In this document: positions 1 through 8,333 of the stretch, piece by piece
Position numbering within the stretch: the stretch's first letter is position 1
How the letters are laid out: the number at the start of each line of letters is the position of its first letter
Source of the DNA: Thermoleophilia bacterium UBA6103
GTDB taxonomy: Bacteria > Actinomycetota > Thermoleophilia > UBA2241
Direction: 5' to 3'
Length of the DNA: 24,952 bases
Assembly (NCBI GenBank): GCA_002423545.1
Contig: DIWP01000033.1
Coordinates: 1 to 24,952 of the forward strand
The notes under the pieces: model-generated
Told to the model about the DNA's origin: nothing
What the model saw: the letters and a program-made list of their open reading frames with translations, nothing else
Database searches by the model: none
Translations under genes and position numbers: made by a program

Positions 1-1078
1 CCTCCTCGCCGGGGATCTCTTCCAGACGGCCCGACGTCTCGCGCAGCGCCTGCGCCCAGCGTGACGTGGAGTCGGCCAGGAGCAGGACATTGAGGCCCAT
101 CTGCCGATAGTACTCGGCGATGGTGACGGCCGTGTAGACGGACGCCTCGCGGGCCGCCACCGGCATCGAGCTCGTGTTGCAGATGATGACCGTGCGCTCC
201 ATCAGGCTGCGGCCGGTACGCGGGTCGGTGAGCTCGGGGAACTCGCGCAGCGTCTCGACGACCTCGCCGGCGCGCTCGCCACAGGCGGCGATCACCACCA
301 CATCGGCGTCGGCGTGGCGACTGGTGAGCTGCTGCAGAACGGTCTTGCCGGCGCCGAACGGCCCCGGGATGCAATACGTGCCGCCCTTGGCGACCGGGAA
401 GAACGTGTCGAGGATGCGCTGCTTGGTGACGAGCTGATCGGCCGGACGGAGGCGCTCGTCGTAGGCGCTGATGGGCCGCTTGACCGGCCAGGTCTGCATC
501 ATGTGGACCGGCCGCGTGCGACCGTCGGCCCCTTTCAGCACGGCGATCTGGTCGGTCACCGTGTACTCGCCGGCCGGCGCCAACTCGACGATCTCCTGAC
601 GGCCCTCGAGGTCGAACGGCGTCATGATCCAGTGCTGGAAGATCCCCTCCGGCACGGTCCCAAGGCGAGCGCCGGCCGGAACCCGGTCGCCGACGGCGGC
701 GGTGGGTGTGAACTCCCACTTGACGTCGCGCGGCAACGCTTCGATGAGCAGCCCACGCGGCAGGAAGAACCCGTGCTGCGCGGCGATCTCGAACAGCGGG
801 TTCTGCAGGCCGTCGTAGACCATGGCGAGCAGGCCCGGACCCAACTCCACCGAGAGCAGCCGGTCCTCGAACTCGACCCGGTCGCCGACCCGGATACCCG
901 AGGTGTCCTCGAAGACCTGCGCGTCGGCGTAACGTCCCCGCACCCTGATCACCTCGGCGATCAGGCGCACGTCTCCGGTGGCCACGTAGGCCACCTCGTT
1001 CTGGCGCACCGACTCATCGAACCCGATGGTCACCAGGTTGCCGTTGATACCTACGACTCTTCCGCTGCGTCCGCTCAT
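1..1078 (-). CDS. atpA: V-type ATP synthase/ATPase catalytic subunit A (3' end outside window)
   Basis: Catalytic nucleotide-binding subunit of a V/A-type rotary ATPase, in the cytoplasmic V1 head. About 359 residues are visible, starting MSGRSGRVVGINGNLV from the ATG at 1078; the remaining C-terminal part lies beyond the window edge. The Walker A loop GPFGAGKT is near residue 235, the usual place for subunit A, and is followed by the conserved stretches VIIACGERAGEV and LADSTSRWAQALRE. The ATG overlaps the TGA of the upstream DUF2764 gene by 4 bases (ATGA), so translation is probably coupled. Identity is certain from the motifs; whether the enzyme pumps H+ or Na+ cannot be told without the membrane ring subunit. 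Confidence 0.95.
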   Translation of the reverse strand, partial: MSGRSGRVVGINGNLVTIGFDESVRQNEVAYVATGDVRLIAEVIRVRGRYADAQVFEDTSGIRVGDRVEFEDRLLSVELGPGLLAMVYDGLQNPLFEIAAQHGFFLPRGLLIEALPRDVKWEFTPTAAVGDRVPAGARLGTVPEGIFQHWIMTPFDLEGRQEIVELAPAGEYTVTDQIAVLKGADGRTRPVHMMQTWPVKRPISAYDERLRPADQLVTKQRILDTFFPVAKGGTYCIPGPFGAGKTVLQQLTSRHADADVVVIAACGERAGEVVETLREFPELTDPRTGRSLMERTVIICNTSSMPVAAREASVYTAVTIAEYYRQMGLNVLLLADSTSRWAQALRETSGRLEEIPGEE

Positions 1079-1617
1079 ACGCTGATCTCCGCGATGTTGC
1101 TGTCGATGATCTGTTCCGCCACGGCCGTGCCGCGTTCGTCGGTGAGACGCTGCCACTTCTCGAGCAGGCGCAGGCGCAGGGCATACGAGTAGAGAGCCTG
1201 GACCCCGAAGGCCGGGTCGGCCGCCATCTCTTCAAGGAGGCGCCAGCGCAGGCGGTCCAGCAGCAGCTCCCGCTCGAGAGGGTCGATGATCGACATGGCC
1301 TGGGTGGCGGTGTCCTCGATCTCGACGTCCCAACCGTCGTGGCGCCGCAGGAACCGCGCCGAATCGACGCCCACGCGGCCCGCCCGCTGACGGGCCACTG
1401 CGTTGCGAAGCTGGATATCACGCTGTGCGAAGCCGTGGACCGCGGGCTCCCGGAGCTCGTCGAGACGCCCCTCGATGACGAGTCGCACCCTGGCAAGATC
1501 GTCGGTCTGCACGAGCTCGGCGCAGTACTCGAGCAGCTCGCCGGCGGTCATCGGCGGCTCCTCGCCGAACTGGAGCGCCGGCAGGCTCGCGACAACGTAG
1601 GGGTATTGCCTGGGCAC
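1075..1617 (-). CDS. DUF2764 family protein of V-ATPase operon
   Basis: A 180-residue protein with N-terminus MPRQYPYVVASLPALQF, matching the 'YY.VASLP.L' opening of DUF2764 proteins. In bacterial V-ATPase operons such as those of Bacteroidetes and spirochaetes, this family sits between the subunit E and subunit A genes, exactly as here. It is thought to replace or resemble subunit C, but that role is inferred from its position. It starts with GTG at 1617, 12 bases after the stop of the E gene, behind a weak GAGG-type ribosome site. It ends in TGA overlapping the A start. The sequence is mostly helical and soluble, with no membrane segment. Confidence 0.8.
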   Translation of the reverse strand: MPRQYPYVVASLPALQFGEEPPMTAGELLEYCAELVQTDDLARVRLVIEGRLDELREPAVHGFAQRDIQLRNAVARQRAGRVGVDSARFLRRHDGWDVEIEDTATQAMSIIDPLERELLLDRLRWRLLEEMAADPAFGVQALYSYALRLRLLEKWQRLTDERGTAVAEQIIDSNIAEISV

Positions 1618-1629
1618 CGCCGGCGCCTC

Positions 1630-2295
1630 TCAGGACCCGTCGCCGGAGCCGGCGCCGGAGCCGCCATCGACGGCGGCATCATCCTCGGCCGCCCGTGCCA
1701 CGATGCTGTCGAGCGGCGGCTTGAGGAGTCCGGAGAGCGCCTCGGCGATCGCCTCGAGCGTGAAGTCGTGGTAGAGCCGATAGTCGAGGAAGCGCACCTT
1801 GAAACCCTTCTGGAGCCGCTCGTCGACGCGGACGTCCAGTCCCTCGCCGAGCAGGTCCCGGTAGCGGTCGAAGACCGTCTCGACGAAGGCCTCGCGGTCC
1901 TCCTCGCTGAGGAGGACCTCGACGCGCGATTCGTTGAAGTCTTTCTTGGCGTAGGCCGCGGCCATGCGCTCGAGCATGCCGCCCATGGTGTCGGGGGTGA
2001 GCGCCTCTCCTATCGACTCCCGGGCGCTCTCGCGCAGGACGTCCTCGATGGCCGAGCGCAGCTGGAGGAGGAAGTCGCGGCCGCTCTGCTCGAGGGTCGT
2101 GGTCGCCCGCTCCATGAAGACCTCGGCGTCACGTTCGGCCCTGGCGACGAGCTCGGCCGCCTCGCGGCGTGCCTCTTCGACGATGCGTGCCGCCTCGGCG
2201 CGGGCGTCGGTCAGGATCTGCTCCGCGTCGGCCTCGGCTTTCTCGACGCCATCCCTGCGGATGCGGTCGAGCAGGCCCTGCAGCTGCTCCTCCAT
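1630..2295 (-). CDS. atpE: V-type ATPase subunit E (peripheral stalk)
   Basis: A 221-residue peripheral stalk subunit linking the V1 head to the membrane part. Residues 1-90 are a charged Ala/Glu/Arg heptad-like coiled coil (AEADAEQILTDARAEAARIV), followed by a globular C-terminal half with the FLDYRLYHDFTLEAI stretch expected near the end of subunit E. The ATG at 2295 is chosen because GAGGGAG lies just upstream and the coiled coil begins immediately; longer open frame upstream lacks family-like sequence. It is the first gene of the E-DUF2764-A run. The tail is a low-complexity Gly/Ser/Asp stretch. The coiled-coil part alone could be confused with F-ATPase subunit b, but the neighbours decide it. 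Confidence 0.85.
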   Translation of the reverse strand: MEEQLQGLLDRIRRDGVEKAEADAEQILTDARAEAARIVEEARREAAELVARAERDAEVFMERATTTLEQSGRDFLLQLRSAIEDVLRESARESIGEALTPDTMGGMLERMAAAYAKKDFNESRVEVLLSEEDREAFVETVFDRYRDLLGEGLDVRVDERLQKGFKVRFLDYRLYHDFTLEAIAEALSGLLKPPLDSIVARAAEDDAAVDGGSGAGSGDGS

Positions 2296-2552
2296 GATCT
2301 CCCTCTTCTCCGCCTGCCACGGTGGCGCGCTGCCGCAACGCAAGAAGCCGTGTGGGCGCCCTGAAGCACCCGCGCGACCGTGCATACAACACGTGGCCGG
2401 ACCCGAGGGAGAGAGCCGAGCGAGCGCCGGCGGGAGCGTGGGCCGCAGCGCACGGCGGTGCGGCGGCGCACAGGCCCCCTGAGCGACCGATCAGCCGCCT
2501 CCCCCCGGACGCGGCCGACCGGACAGTACCCTATCCAAGGGGGCACGCCCCT
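2296..2552. other. Intergenic region upstream of V-ATPase operon
   Basis: About 257 bases between the FAD/NAD oxidoreductase stop and the V-ATPase E start, both read leftward. It should hold the V-ATPase promoter, but I cannot pick a convincing -35/-10 pair. A 6-bp inverted repeat (AAGGGG 2537-2542, CCCCTT 2548-2553) touches the stop region of the upstream gene; it lacks a T run on the minus strand, so it is only a weak terminator candidate. An 11-base string TACAACACGTG (2385-2395) also occurs upstream of the AOR operon at 10999-11009. Confidence 0.4.
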
Positions 2553-3842
2553 TCAAGTCACGGCCGTGGACGCCGACGTGGAGACGCAGCTGCGAAGGAC
2601 GGCGCCGGCCTCGATCGGACCCCGTACGATCCTGTCGACGGGCACGGCCCCCGCTTCGGCCCGCACGATGGCGGCGCGGACGACGCCGGCATCGCCGACG
2701 TCGCCGACCAGGATCGCGCCCACCGGCACACCGCGCTTCAGGAAGAGCCTGCGATACGTCGTCCGCTCCGGGCACGACCCGGTGACGGAGGTGAGGCCGG
2801 CGCCGGCGTCGCCTGCACCGACCGACCCGATCGAGGCCACCGGCAAGCCGAAGAGAGTCGTGACGTTCTCGGGGACCGAGCCGGGAAAGGTGACGTCGGC
2901 GCCGGCCATGTTCAGGCCGGCGACGCGGCCCTGCTCACAGGCGTCGATCCAGTTGGCCACCACCTCGACGGCGCCGCTGATGCGGTTGCGGCCCTGTGCG
3001 ACATCGCCGGCCGCGTAGACGTCCGGCACGGCGGTGCGCAGACGATCGTCGACCAGCACGCCGCGCTCGACGGCGATCTGGCCGGGGTCGACGAACGCCA
3101 TGTTCGGCGTGACGCCCTTGCCGACCACCACCATGTCCGCGCTCAGCTCCTCGCCGCCGGCGAGCTCGACCCGGTATCCCTCGGCCTCGTGGTCGATCAT
3201 CGCCACGCTGCGGCCGAACAGGAACTCGATGCCGCCCTCGCGGACGACGTGGTCCCGCACGATCGCCGCGCACTCGGCATCGAGGTTCTGCGAGAGAACC
3301 TGCCGCGACCCGACGACGCAGGTCACGTGCACGCCAGGGCGCGCGATGGCGGCGGCGGTCTGCAGGCTCACCAGGCCGGCTCCCAGCACCGCGACATGAC
3401 GCGCCCGCTGGGCCAGCCGCCGGATGCGGCGCGCATCTTCGATGGTACGCAGGTAGCAGAGCCCGCCGGCGACCTCGTCGTCGAGCCCGCCGAGCCGCGT
3501 GGGAGCGGCGCCGGTGGCGATGAGCAGCGCGTCGTAGTCGAGCCGGGTGCCGTCGTCGAGCAGCAGGCGTTGCCGGGCGGCGTCAAGCTCGACCGCCGTG
3601 CGGCCGAAGCGACATTCGACGGCCAAGTCGCGGTAGGAGCCGGCGTCGCAGAGGAAGAGGCGCCGCTCCGGCACCACGCCGCGCAGGTAGTAGGTCGTCA
3701 ACACGGGAGAGTACGCGTGACACTCCTCCCGCGACACGACCGTCACCTGCTCGTCGCCGCCGCGCGAGCGGATCGCCCGGATCGCGCTCAGCGCGGCAGC
3801 GCTGTTGCCGAGGATCACGAGCCGTCTGCGCCGACCGGTCAT
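2553..3842 (-). CDS. FAD/NAD(P)-dependent oxidoreductase, AOR-operon associated
   Basis: A 429-residue class-I pyridine nucleotide-disulfide type flavoprotein. It has an N-terminal FAD-binding Rossmann motif (VILGNSAAALSAIRAI, residues 9-24), a central NAD-binding Rossmann motif (VAVLGAGLVSLQTA, about residue 150) and the second FAD motif VYAAGDVAQG (about residue 276). Its fold is that of NADH:rubredoxin reductase and NAD(P)H-nitrite reductase flavin domains. It is the last gene of the AOR operon, 49 bases after the AOR stop. It probably exchanges electrons between the polyferredoxins and NAD(H), or otherwise reoxidises the AOR; the real partner is not shown by sequence. No redox CxxC pair typical of disulfide reductases is present. 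Starts with ATG at 3842, ends in TGA. Confidence 0.8.
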   Translation of the reverse strand: MTGRRRRLVILGNSAAALSAIRAIRSRGGDEQVTVVSREECHAYSPVLTTYYLRGVVPERRLFLCDAGSYRDLAVECRFGRTAVELDAARQRLLLDDGTRLDYDALLIATGAAPTRLGGLDDEVAGGLCYLRTIEDARRIRRLAQRARHVAVLGAGLVSLQTAAAIARPGVHVTCVVGSRQVLSQNLDAECAAIVRDHVVREGGIEFLFGRSVAMIDHEAEGYRVELAGGEELSADMVVVGKGVTPNMAFVDPGQIAVERGVLVDDRLRTAVPDVYAAGDVAQGRNRISGAVEVVANWIDACEQGRVAGLNMAGADVTFPGSVPENVTTLFGLPVASIGSVGAGDAGAGLTSVTGSCPERTTYRRLFLKRGVPVGAILVGDVGDAGVVRAAIVRAEAGAVPVDRIVRGPIEAGAVLRSCVSTSASTAVT

Positions 3843-3891
3843 CGGCTCAGTCCTGCGCTCGATCTGATGTCACCTTCATGGTGTTCGTCGC

Positions 3892-5751
3892 TCAGGTCCC
3901 CGCCGCGAGCTGCAGCCCCAGCTCGGCGGCCTTCTGCGGCGTCAGGTCGCCGTGCTCGTCCCAGCCCCGTGCCGTGTAGTAGGGCGGCAGCATGCGACCG
4001 AGCTCGGCCACGTACCCCTTGGCCGGCCCGTCGGGCAGCGGCTCCTGGAGCATGCGCGGCGGCAGCGTGTCGGCGGCAGCGGTGATGCCGGCGCGCCGGT
4101 TGAACAGCACCTCGAGGTTGAAGATGCGTGCCCCGGTGCGCATGAGGCCCGGGTAGCCGCCCATGTCGATGCCGGTGGCCGACTCGATGAGGTCGCGCAG
4201 CTGGTCCTCGTCCATGCCCAGGTAGAACATGAAGTTGCACAGGCCGCCGGAGTCGATGATGCGGAACCAGTCCTGCAGCTCCATGACCATCTCGGGCTGC
4301 TCGTCGAGGGTCAGGGGGTCGAGCGGCTCCTCGATGCCGCGGTCTTTGGTGATGTGCCAGTGCAGCACGGAGTAGATGGCGTAGTCCTGTGCCTCGCCGC
4401 GGATGTGGCAGGCGCCACGCGGCTCGGTCGCATAGGCCAGGGCCATGCTCTGGATGGCGCGGCATTCGTAGCTCGCGAACTCCTGCTTCTTGACGCCCAT
4501 GGAGTACTCGGGGTGGCCGTAGTGCTCGGCCATGCGGTAGCCGCCCTCGGCCAGCAGGTCGCCGAAGCCCTCGCGGCGGGCGATCATGTCCGTGAGCCTC
4601 ACCAGCGCCTCGCCGTCACCGAACGGCAACGGGAAGCCGATGTCGGCCTCGGGGATCAGGCCGCGTTCGTACATCTCCATGGCGCAGGCGATCGACCCGC
4701 CGGTGGTGATGGTGTCCATGCCGGCCTGGTTGCAGATGAAGTTGGCCCTGGTGACGGCCTCCAGATCGTTGGTGTAGCAGCTGGAGCCGAACATGCCGAT
4801 GGTCTCGTATTCGGGGCCGACGCCATAGGTGGCGGTCTCTCCCGCCCCCACTCGCGAGACCCGCCCGCAGGCTACCGGGCAAGCCGGGCAGGCCATCCCC
4901 ATGCGGGTGCGCACCGAGAGCGTCTCGGCCAGGCGCTCGCCGGAGATATCCTCGTGCTGCGGGTTGGTGCCGTACTGGAAGTTCTTGGTCGGCAGCGCCC
5001 CGTAGGTGTTGACCAGCTCCAGGACGCCCGGCGTGCCGTGCTTGTGGAAGTGCTCTACGTACGGGTCGGTGAGCGCCTCGTAACAGCGCCGCACGGCGTC
5101 CATGAAGCGCTCGCCGTCGGCGATCGTGACCCCGCCGGTCCCACGCACGGCGATCGCCTTGAGGCGCTTGGAGCCCATCACCGCGCCGACCCCGGAGCGG
5201 CCGGCGGCGCGCCCCATGTCGTTCATCACGCAGGCATAGCGCACGAGCTTCTCGCCGGCGGGACCGATGCAGTTCACCTTGGCGTCGGGCGCCGTCGCCG
5301 CGATGACCGCCTGTTCCGTCTGCTCGGTGTCCAGGCCCCAGAGCTCGCTCGCGTCGTGGAAGCTGACACGCCCGTCGTCAATGAAGACGAACACCGGCCG
5401 CTCGGCGGCGCCCTCGACGATGATGACGTCGAAGCCGGCGTACTTGATCGCGCAGGCGAAGTCGCCGGCGGCGCTGGAGTTGGCGATGCCGCCGGTGAGC
5501 GGCGACTTCGTCAGCAACATGTAGCGGTTGGCGCCCGGCGCCCCGGTGCCGGTCAGCGGTCCGGTCGCCAGCACCAGCTTGTTGGCGGCGTCGAGCGCGT
5601 CGACGGCAGGGTCGACCTCATCGTAGAGATACCTGGTGCCGAGCCCGATGCCGCCGATGTACTGTTCCGCGATCTCACGGTCGAGGTCCTCGACAGACGC
5701 CGCCGACGCGGTCAGGTCGAGACGCAGTACCTTGCCCATCCAGCCGTCCAT
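3892..5751 (-). CDS. Aldehyde:ferredoxin oxidoreductase family tungstoenzyme (AOR 1)
   Basis: About 619 residues, full length for the AOR family, which oxidises aldehydes to acids with a bis-pterin tungsten (or molybdenum) centre and one [4Fe-4S] cluster. It opens MDGWMGKVLRLDLT, with pterin-binding stretches GPLTGTGAPGANRY and KSPLTGG. The cluster ligands are Cys288, Cys291 and Cys295 (ACPACPVAC) and Cys505 (GGLCNFMF); the first three have the same numbers as in Pyrococcus furiosus AOR. The ATG at 5751 is preferred, with GGAGAG 9 bases upstream; a GTG at 5757 overlapping the ferredoxin stop (GTGA) is possible. It lies directly after a polyferredoxin, its likely electron acceptor. The substrate cannot be read from the sequence. 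Ends in TGA. Confidence 0.9.
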   Translation of the reverse strand: MDGWMGKVLRLDLTASAASVEDLDREIAEQYIGGIGLGTRYLYDEVDPAVDALDAANKLVLATGPLTGTGAPGANRYMLLTKSPLTGGIANSSAAGDFACAIKYAGFDVIIVEGAAERPVFVFIDDGRVSFHDASELWGLDTEQTEQAVIAATAPDAKVNCIGPAGEKLVRYACVMNDMGRAAGRSGVGAVMGSKRLKAIAVRGTGGVTIADGERFMDAVRRCYEALTDPYVEHFHKHGTPGVLELVNTYGALPTKNFQYGTNPQHEDISGERLAETLSVRTRMGMACPACPVACGRVSRVGAGETATYGVGPEYETIGMFGSSCYTNDLEAVTRANFICNQAGMDTITTGGSIACAMEMYERGLIPEADIGFPLPFGDGEALVRLTDMIARREGFGDLLAEGGYRMAEHYGHPEYSMGVKKQEFASYECRAIQSMALAYATEPRGACHIRGEAQDYAIYSVLHWHITKDRGIEEPLDPLTLDEQPEMVMELQDWFRIIDSGGLCNFMFYLGMDEDQLRDLIESATGIDMGGYPGLMRTGARIFNLEVLFNRRAGITAAADTLPPRMLQEPLPDGPAKGYVAELGRMLPPYYTARGWDEHGDLTPQKAAELGLQLAAGT

Positions 5752-5753
5752 GG

Positions 5754-6242
5754 TCACTCACTCTCCCGATACGACCCGGCCAGCGCCTGGGCCAGCTTCT
5801 GCCGCTTCTCGACCTCTCTGTCCTCCGCCTCGACGAAGCGCAGCGCCCCACGGGGGCAGAACTGCACGCACACCGGGTCGCCGCCACAGAGGTCGCACTT
5901 CTCGGCGCAGCCCGCGGCGCCGACCTGGATGTTGCCGAACGGGCAGGCCAGCACGCACATCTTGCAGCCGACGCACAGGTCCTCGTCGACCTGCACCACG
6001 CGGGCGCCGGTCTCCGGCATCACGACGGTGCTGATGGCGCCGGACGGGCAGATCCGCTCGCACCACGCGTCCTCGCACTGGGAGCAGACGACCGGGACGG
6101 CGATCTCGTCATGCAGGAACACCGTCGTGTGGATCCGCGCCCGGCGCGGGTTGAACTCACCGTGATGCCGGAACGAGCACATGAGCTCGCAGACGTGGCA
6201 TCCGGTGCACTTGCCGATGTCGATGGCGAGCACCTTGTTCAC
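5754..6242 (-). CDS. 4x[4Fe-4S] polyferredoxin (HycB/NrfC-like), electron partner of AOR 1
   Basis: A 162-residue iron-sulfur electron-transfer protein with four cysteine groups: CTGCHVCELMC near the N-terminus, CSQCEDAWCERIC, CVGCKMCVLAC and CDLCGGDPVCVQFC. Sixteen cysteines predict four [4Fe-4S] clusters, as in the HycB/NrfC/DmsB family. No Tat or Sec signal, so it is cytoplasmic. It starts with GTG at 6242, with GGAGG 7 bases upstream, and ends in TGA directly at the AOR 1 start. The gene pair AOR-polyferredoxin suggests a heterodimer in which aldehyde-derived electrons pass to this subunit. Ferredoxin-type Fe-S proteins are hard to assign to one partner, but adjacency is strong. Confidence 0.9.
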   Translation of the reverse strand: MNKVLAIDIGKCTGCHVCELMCSFRHHGEFNPRRARIHTTVFLHDEIAVPVVCSQCEDAWCERICPSGAISTVVMPETGARVVQVDEDLCVGCKMCVLACPFGNIQVGAAGCAEKCDLCGGDPVCVQFCPRGALRFVEAEDREVEKRQKLAQALAGSYRESE

Positions 6243-6306
6243 AGGGCGTCCTCCTCGCTCGCTGCCTTACTCGCTCCAGATGACTTCCCGGCCCGTGGTA
6301 CGGCGA

Positions 6307-6588
6307 TCAGCCGCCGTAGACGGGCGGGAAGATGGCGACCTCGTCTCCCTCGCACAGCTTCGTCTCCAGGCGATCCAGGAACCTGATGTTGCGGCCGTTG
6401 ACCAGGACGGCGATCTCCCGACGCGGGACTCCGGGCTCGGCGAACACGGCCTGCCACCGCCGGGGGGTATCACAGACCAGACCGAGAAGGCATGCGATGT
6501 CCGGAGCCCGCTCCAGCGGCACGTCGACCATACGCACACCGAAGACGGTCCGCAGATCGGCGAAGAGACGGACCGTCACGCCCGGCAT
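6307..6588 (-). CDS. MoaD/ThiS-family sulfur carrier (AOR-associated, copy 1)
   Basis: A 93-residue ubiquitin-fold protein, MPGVTVRLFADLRTVFG at the start and FPPVYGG at the C-terminus. The terminal Gly-Gly is the site that is adenylated and thiocarboxylated in MoaD and ThiS. It probably supplies dithiolene sulfur during molybdopterin/tungstopterin synthesis for the neighbouring AOR enzymes. ATG at 6588 with GGAGG 4-5 bases upstream; the start overlaps the preceding ferredoxin gene by 13 bases. The stretch NGRNIRFLDRLETKLCEGDEVAIFPP is the usual MoaD/ThiS ending. A second copy, more divergent, lies at 18175-18444 in the other AOR module. No MoaE is in the window. Confidence 0.85.
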   Translation of the reverse strand: MPGVTVRLFADLRTVFGVRMVDVPLERAPDIACLLGLVCDTPRRWQAVFAEPGVPRREIAVLVNGRNIRFLDRLETKLCEGDEVAIFPPVYGG

Positions 6589-7088
6589 CTCGCCTCCTGT
6601 GCCCGTATGCGCTCCGCCCGGGTGCGCGCAGCAGGCTGCAGACGCCGCAGCGCCACGTCCCGACGCTTGCGCAGGCTGCTCTCGTCCACCGCCACGAAGC
6701 TGATGGCACCGGGCTCGCAGAGCTTGACGCACTGGGGGTCGCCGTCGCAGCAGTCGCACTTGACGGTGACCCCCGCCACCTCATCGAACGACGGTGCCCC
6801 GAACGGGCACGCGACGATGCACGTCCGGCAGCCTATGCAACGCTCCTCGTCGATGACCACGATGCCCGTCTCGTCCTCACGGTGGCACGCCTTCGTCGGG
6901 CACGCCTCCGCGCAGAATGCTTCCTCACACTGCTGACACGTCAGGGGCACGAACCGACCCTCCTCGCCGCCGGCGTACACCCTGATCCGTGAGCGCCCCG
7001 CGTCGGCCTCCCCCGTCCGGGCGATCGCGCAGCCGAGCACGCACAGCATGCAGCCGGTGCACGCCTCCTCGTCGAGCAGCAGGACCAT
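6576..7088 (-). CDS. 4x[4Fe-4S] polyferredoxin, partner of the NrfD-like protein
   Basis: About 170 residues with four cysteine groups: CTGCMLCVLGC, CQQCEEAFCAEAC, CIGCRTCIVAC and CDCCDGDPQCVKLC, predicting four [4Fe-4S] clusters. The ATG at 7088 (MVLLLDEEACTGC) aligns with the N-termini of the other polyferredoxins here; a GTG at 7142 overlapping the NrfD stop (GTGA) would add 18 residues with no family match. In PsrABC/NrfCD-type complexes, a protein like this sits between the catalytic subunit and the NrfD membrane subunit. Its place right after the NrfD gene fits that. The basic C-terminal tail (RKRRDVALRRLQ) is a family-like end. Ends in TGA inside the MoaD-like gene. Confidence 0.85.
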   Translation of the reverse strand: MVLLLDEEACTGCMLCVLGCAIARTGEADAGRSRIRVYAGGEEGRFVPLTCQQCEEAFCAEACPTKACHREDETGIVVIDEERCIGCRTCIVACPFGAPSFDEVAGVTVKCDCCDGDPQCVKLCEPGAISFVAVDESSLRKRRDVALRRLQPAARTRAERIRAQEARCRA

Positions 7089-7138
7089 CCGGCCACCCGG
7101 GGCGAGAGCGGGACCACCGCAGCGATCAGTGGACACGG

Positions 7139-8320
7139 TCACGGAGCGCCCCCGGCGAGCGCCGCCCCGCCGCGCCAGGCGCTCACCCTGAGCAGCGGCG
7201 CCTGCTCCTTGACGCCGACCGCCAGGACGAGCTGGCGCAGGGCGAATCCGCCCAGCAGCACACCCACGGCGGCGGCTGCCGGGATCCACCAGCGACCGGA
7301 AGCGAAGACGGCGACGATCTCGAGGATCAGAGGAAGGACGAGGCCCAGTCCCACTACGACGCTCCAGAACGGCAGGCGGCGCTCGCCGCGCAGGAGAAGC
7401 TCCCGCGCGCGTGCCGCCTCCGGCCTGCCCCGTCCAAGGCTCCACAGATAGGCGGCCAGGACGAGGATCTCAAGGACGAGCAGCACACGTTCGGCGCCGC
7501 TCAACGCCTGCGCGATGTCCGCGTTGAGATCGGCGACGCCGGCCGCGTACCCGTGTACCAGGAGGCCGAGGGCCAGCGCCATGGCGCCGCACGACAGCGC
7601 CGAGACGACGAAGAGCAGCGGCAGCACCAGCGTGCGCCAGGCCGGGATGTACTTCATCGAGCGCAGGAGAAGGCCGGTGTAGGCGGCCGTGGCAAACGCC
7701 AATACCGCAGCGAGCGCCTGCAGAACGCGCCACGTGACCGGACCGCCGGCGACCCAGCGAGGCGCGAAGACGGCCAGCGCCAGACAGGCGCTGCCGACGA
7801 CGATGAAGGCGGCCAGGATCAGGAACCCGCGCGCCAGCCACGACGTCCGCGGGTTCAGACAGGCCGTGAAGAACAGCAGCCAGTTGCGGCCGAGGTGGAG
7901 GACCAGCAGCGCGGCGCCCGCGGCGACGACGAGCGGGCCCCACAGCATCCAGAGGGCGGCCCAGTCGACGGCCGGCCCTGCGCCGCCGGCCGGCGATACT
8001 CCGAGGCCGAGACCGGACCAGTCGAGGGCGACCGCGAAGAGGAACGCGCCGGCGCCCAGGCCGCCGAGGTACAGGTAGGCGGCGATGATCGGGCCCCACT
8101 CGCGCTGCGGAGTCGGCTCCTTGCGCTCCGCGCGGACACCCGCGACAAGCTCGGGCGGGATCACCAGGCAACCGGCGAGAGCCGGCGCGCAGGTCCCCGA
8201 CCCCGGCCCTTCGCCGGCGCCGGTCGGCGCCGGGCCGCTCACGACCCCGGCCTGCATCGACCGCTCACGCTCGACCACGCTCGCGGCACAGACGTTCATG
8301 CCGGGCCACGCTCGCGGCAT
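7139..8320 (-). CDS. NrfD/PsrC-like integral membrane quinone-interacting subunit
   Basis: Up to 393 residues with about eight or nine hydrophobic segments, starting near residue 78 with IIAAYLYLGGLGAGAFLFAV, the family signature of NrfD/PsrC/DmsC membrane subunits. These proteins exchange electrons with quinone or link electron transfer to the membrane, always together with a polyferredoxin. Here it sits between AOR 2 and a polyferredoxin. The start is uncertain: ATG at 8320, 8299 or 8257, or the GTG before IPPELVAG; the first 50 residues are Gly/Pro-rich and look non-conserved. The last segment is followed by a short tail. A NrfD protein in an AOR operon suggests a membrane-coupled aldehyde oxidation. 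Ends in TGA. Confidence 0.85.
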   Translation of the reverse strand: MPRAWPGMNVCAASVVERERSMQAGVVSGPAPTGAGEGPGSGTCAPALAGCLVIPPELVAGVRAERKEPTPQREWGPIIAAYLYLGGLGAGAFLFAVALDWSGLGLGVSPAGGAGPAVDWAALWMLWGPLVVAAGAALLVLHLGRNWLLFFTACLNPRTSWLARGFLILAAFIVVGSACLALAVFAPRWVAGGPVTWRVLQALAAVLAFATAAYTGLLLRSMKYIPAWRTLVLPLLFVVSALSCGAMALALGLLVHGYAAGVADLNADIAQALSGAERVLLVLEILVLAAYLWSLGRGRPEAARARELLLRGERRLPFWSVVVGLGLVLPLILEIVAVFASGRWWIPAAAAVGVLLGGFALRQLVLAVGVKEQAPLLRVSAWRGGAALAGGAP

Positions 8321-8333
8321 CGATCACGCCCGT

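Noticed and set aside
3952..6165. Long plus-strand open frame of 737 codons
   Set aside because: It is a shadow of AOR 1 and its ferredoxin; composition is Arg/Gly/Ala/His-rich with no family motif, while the minus strand has clear conserved motifs.
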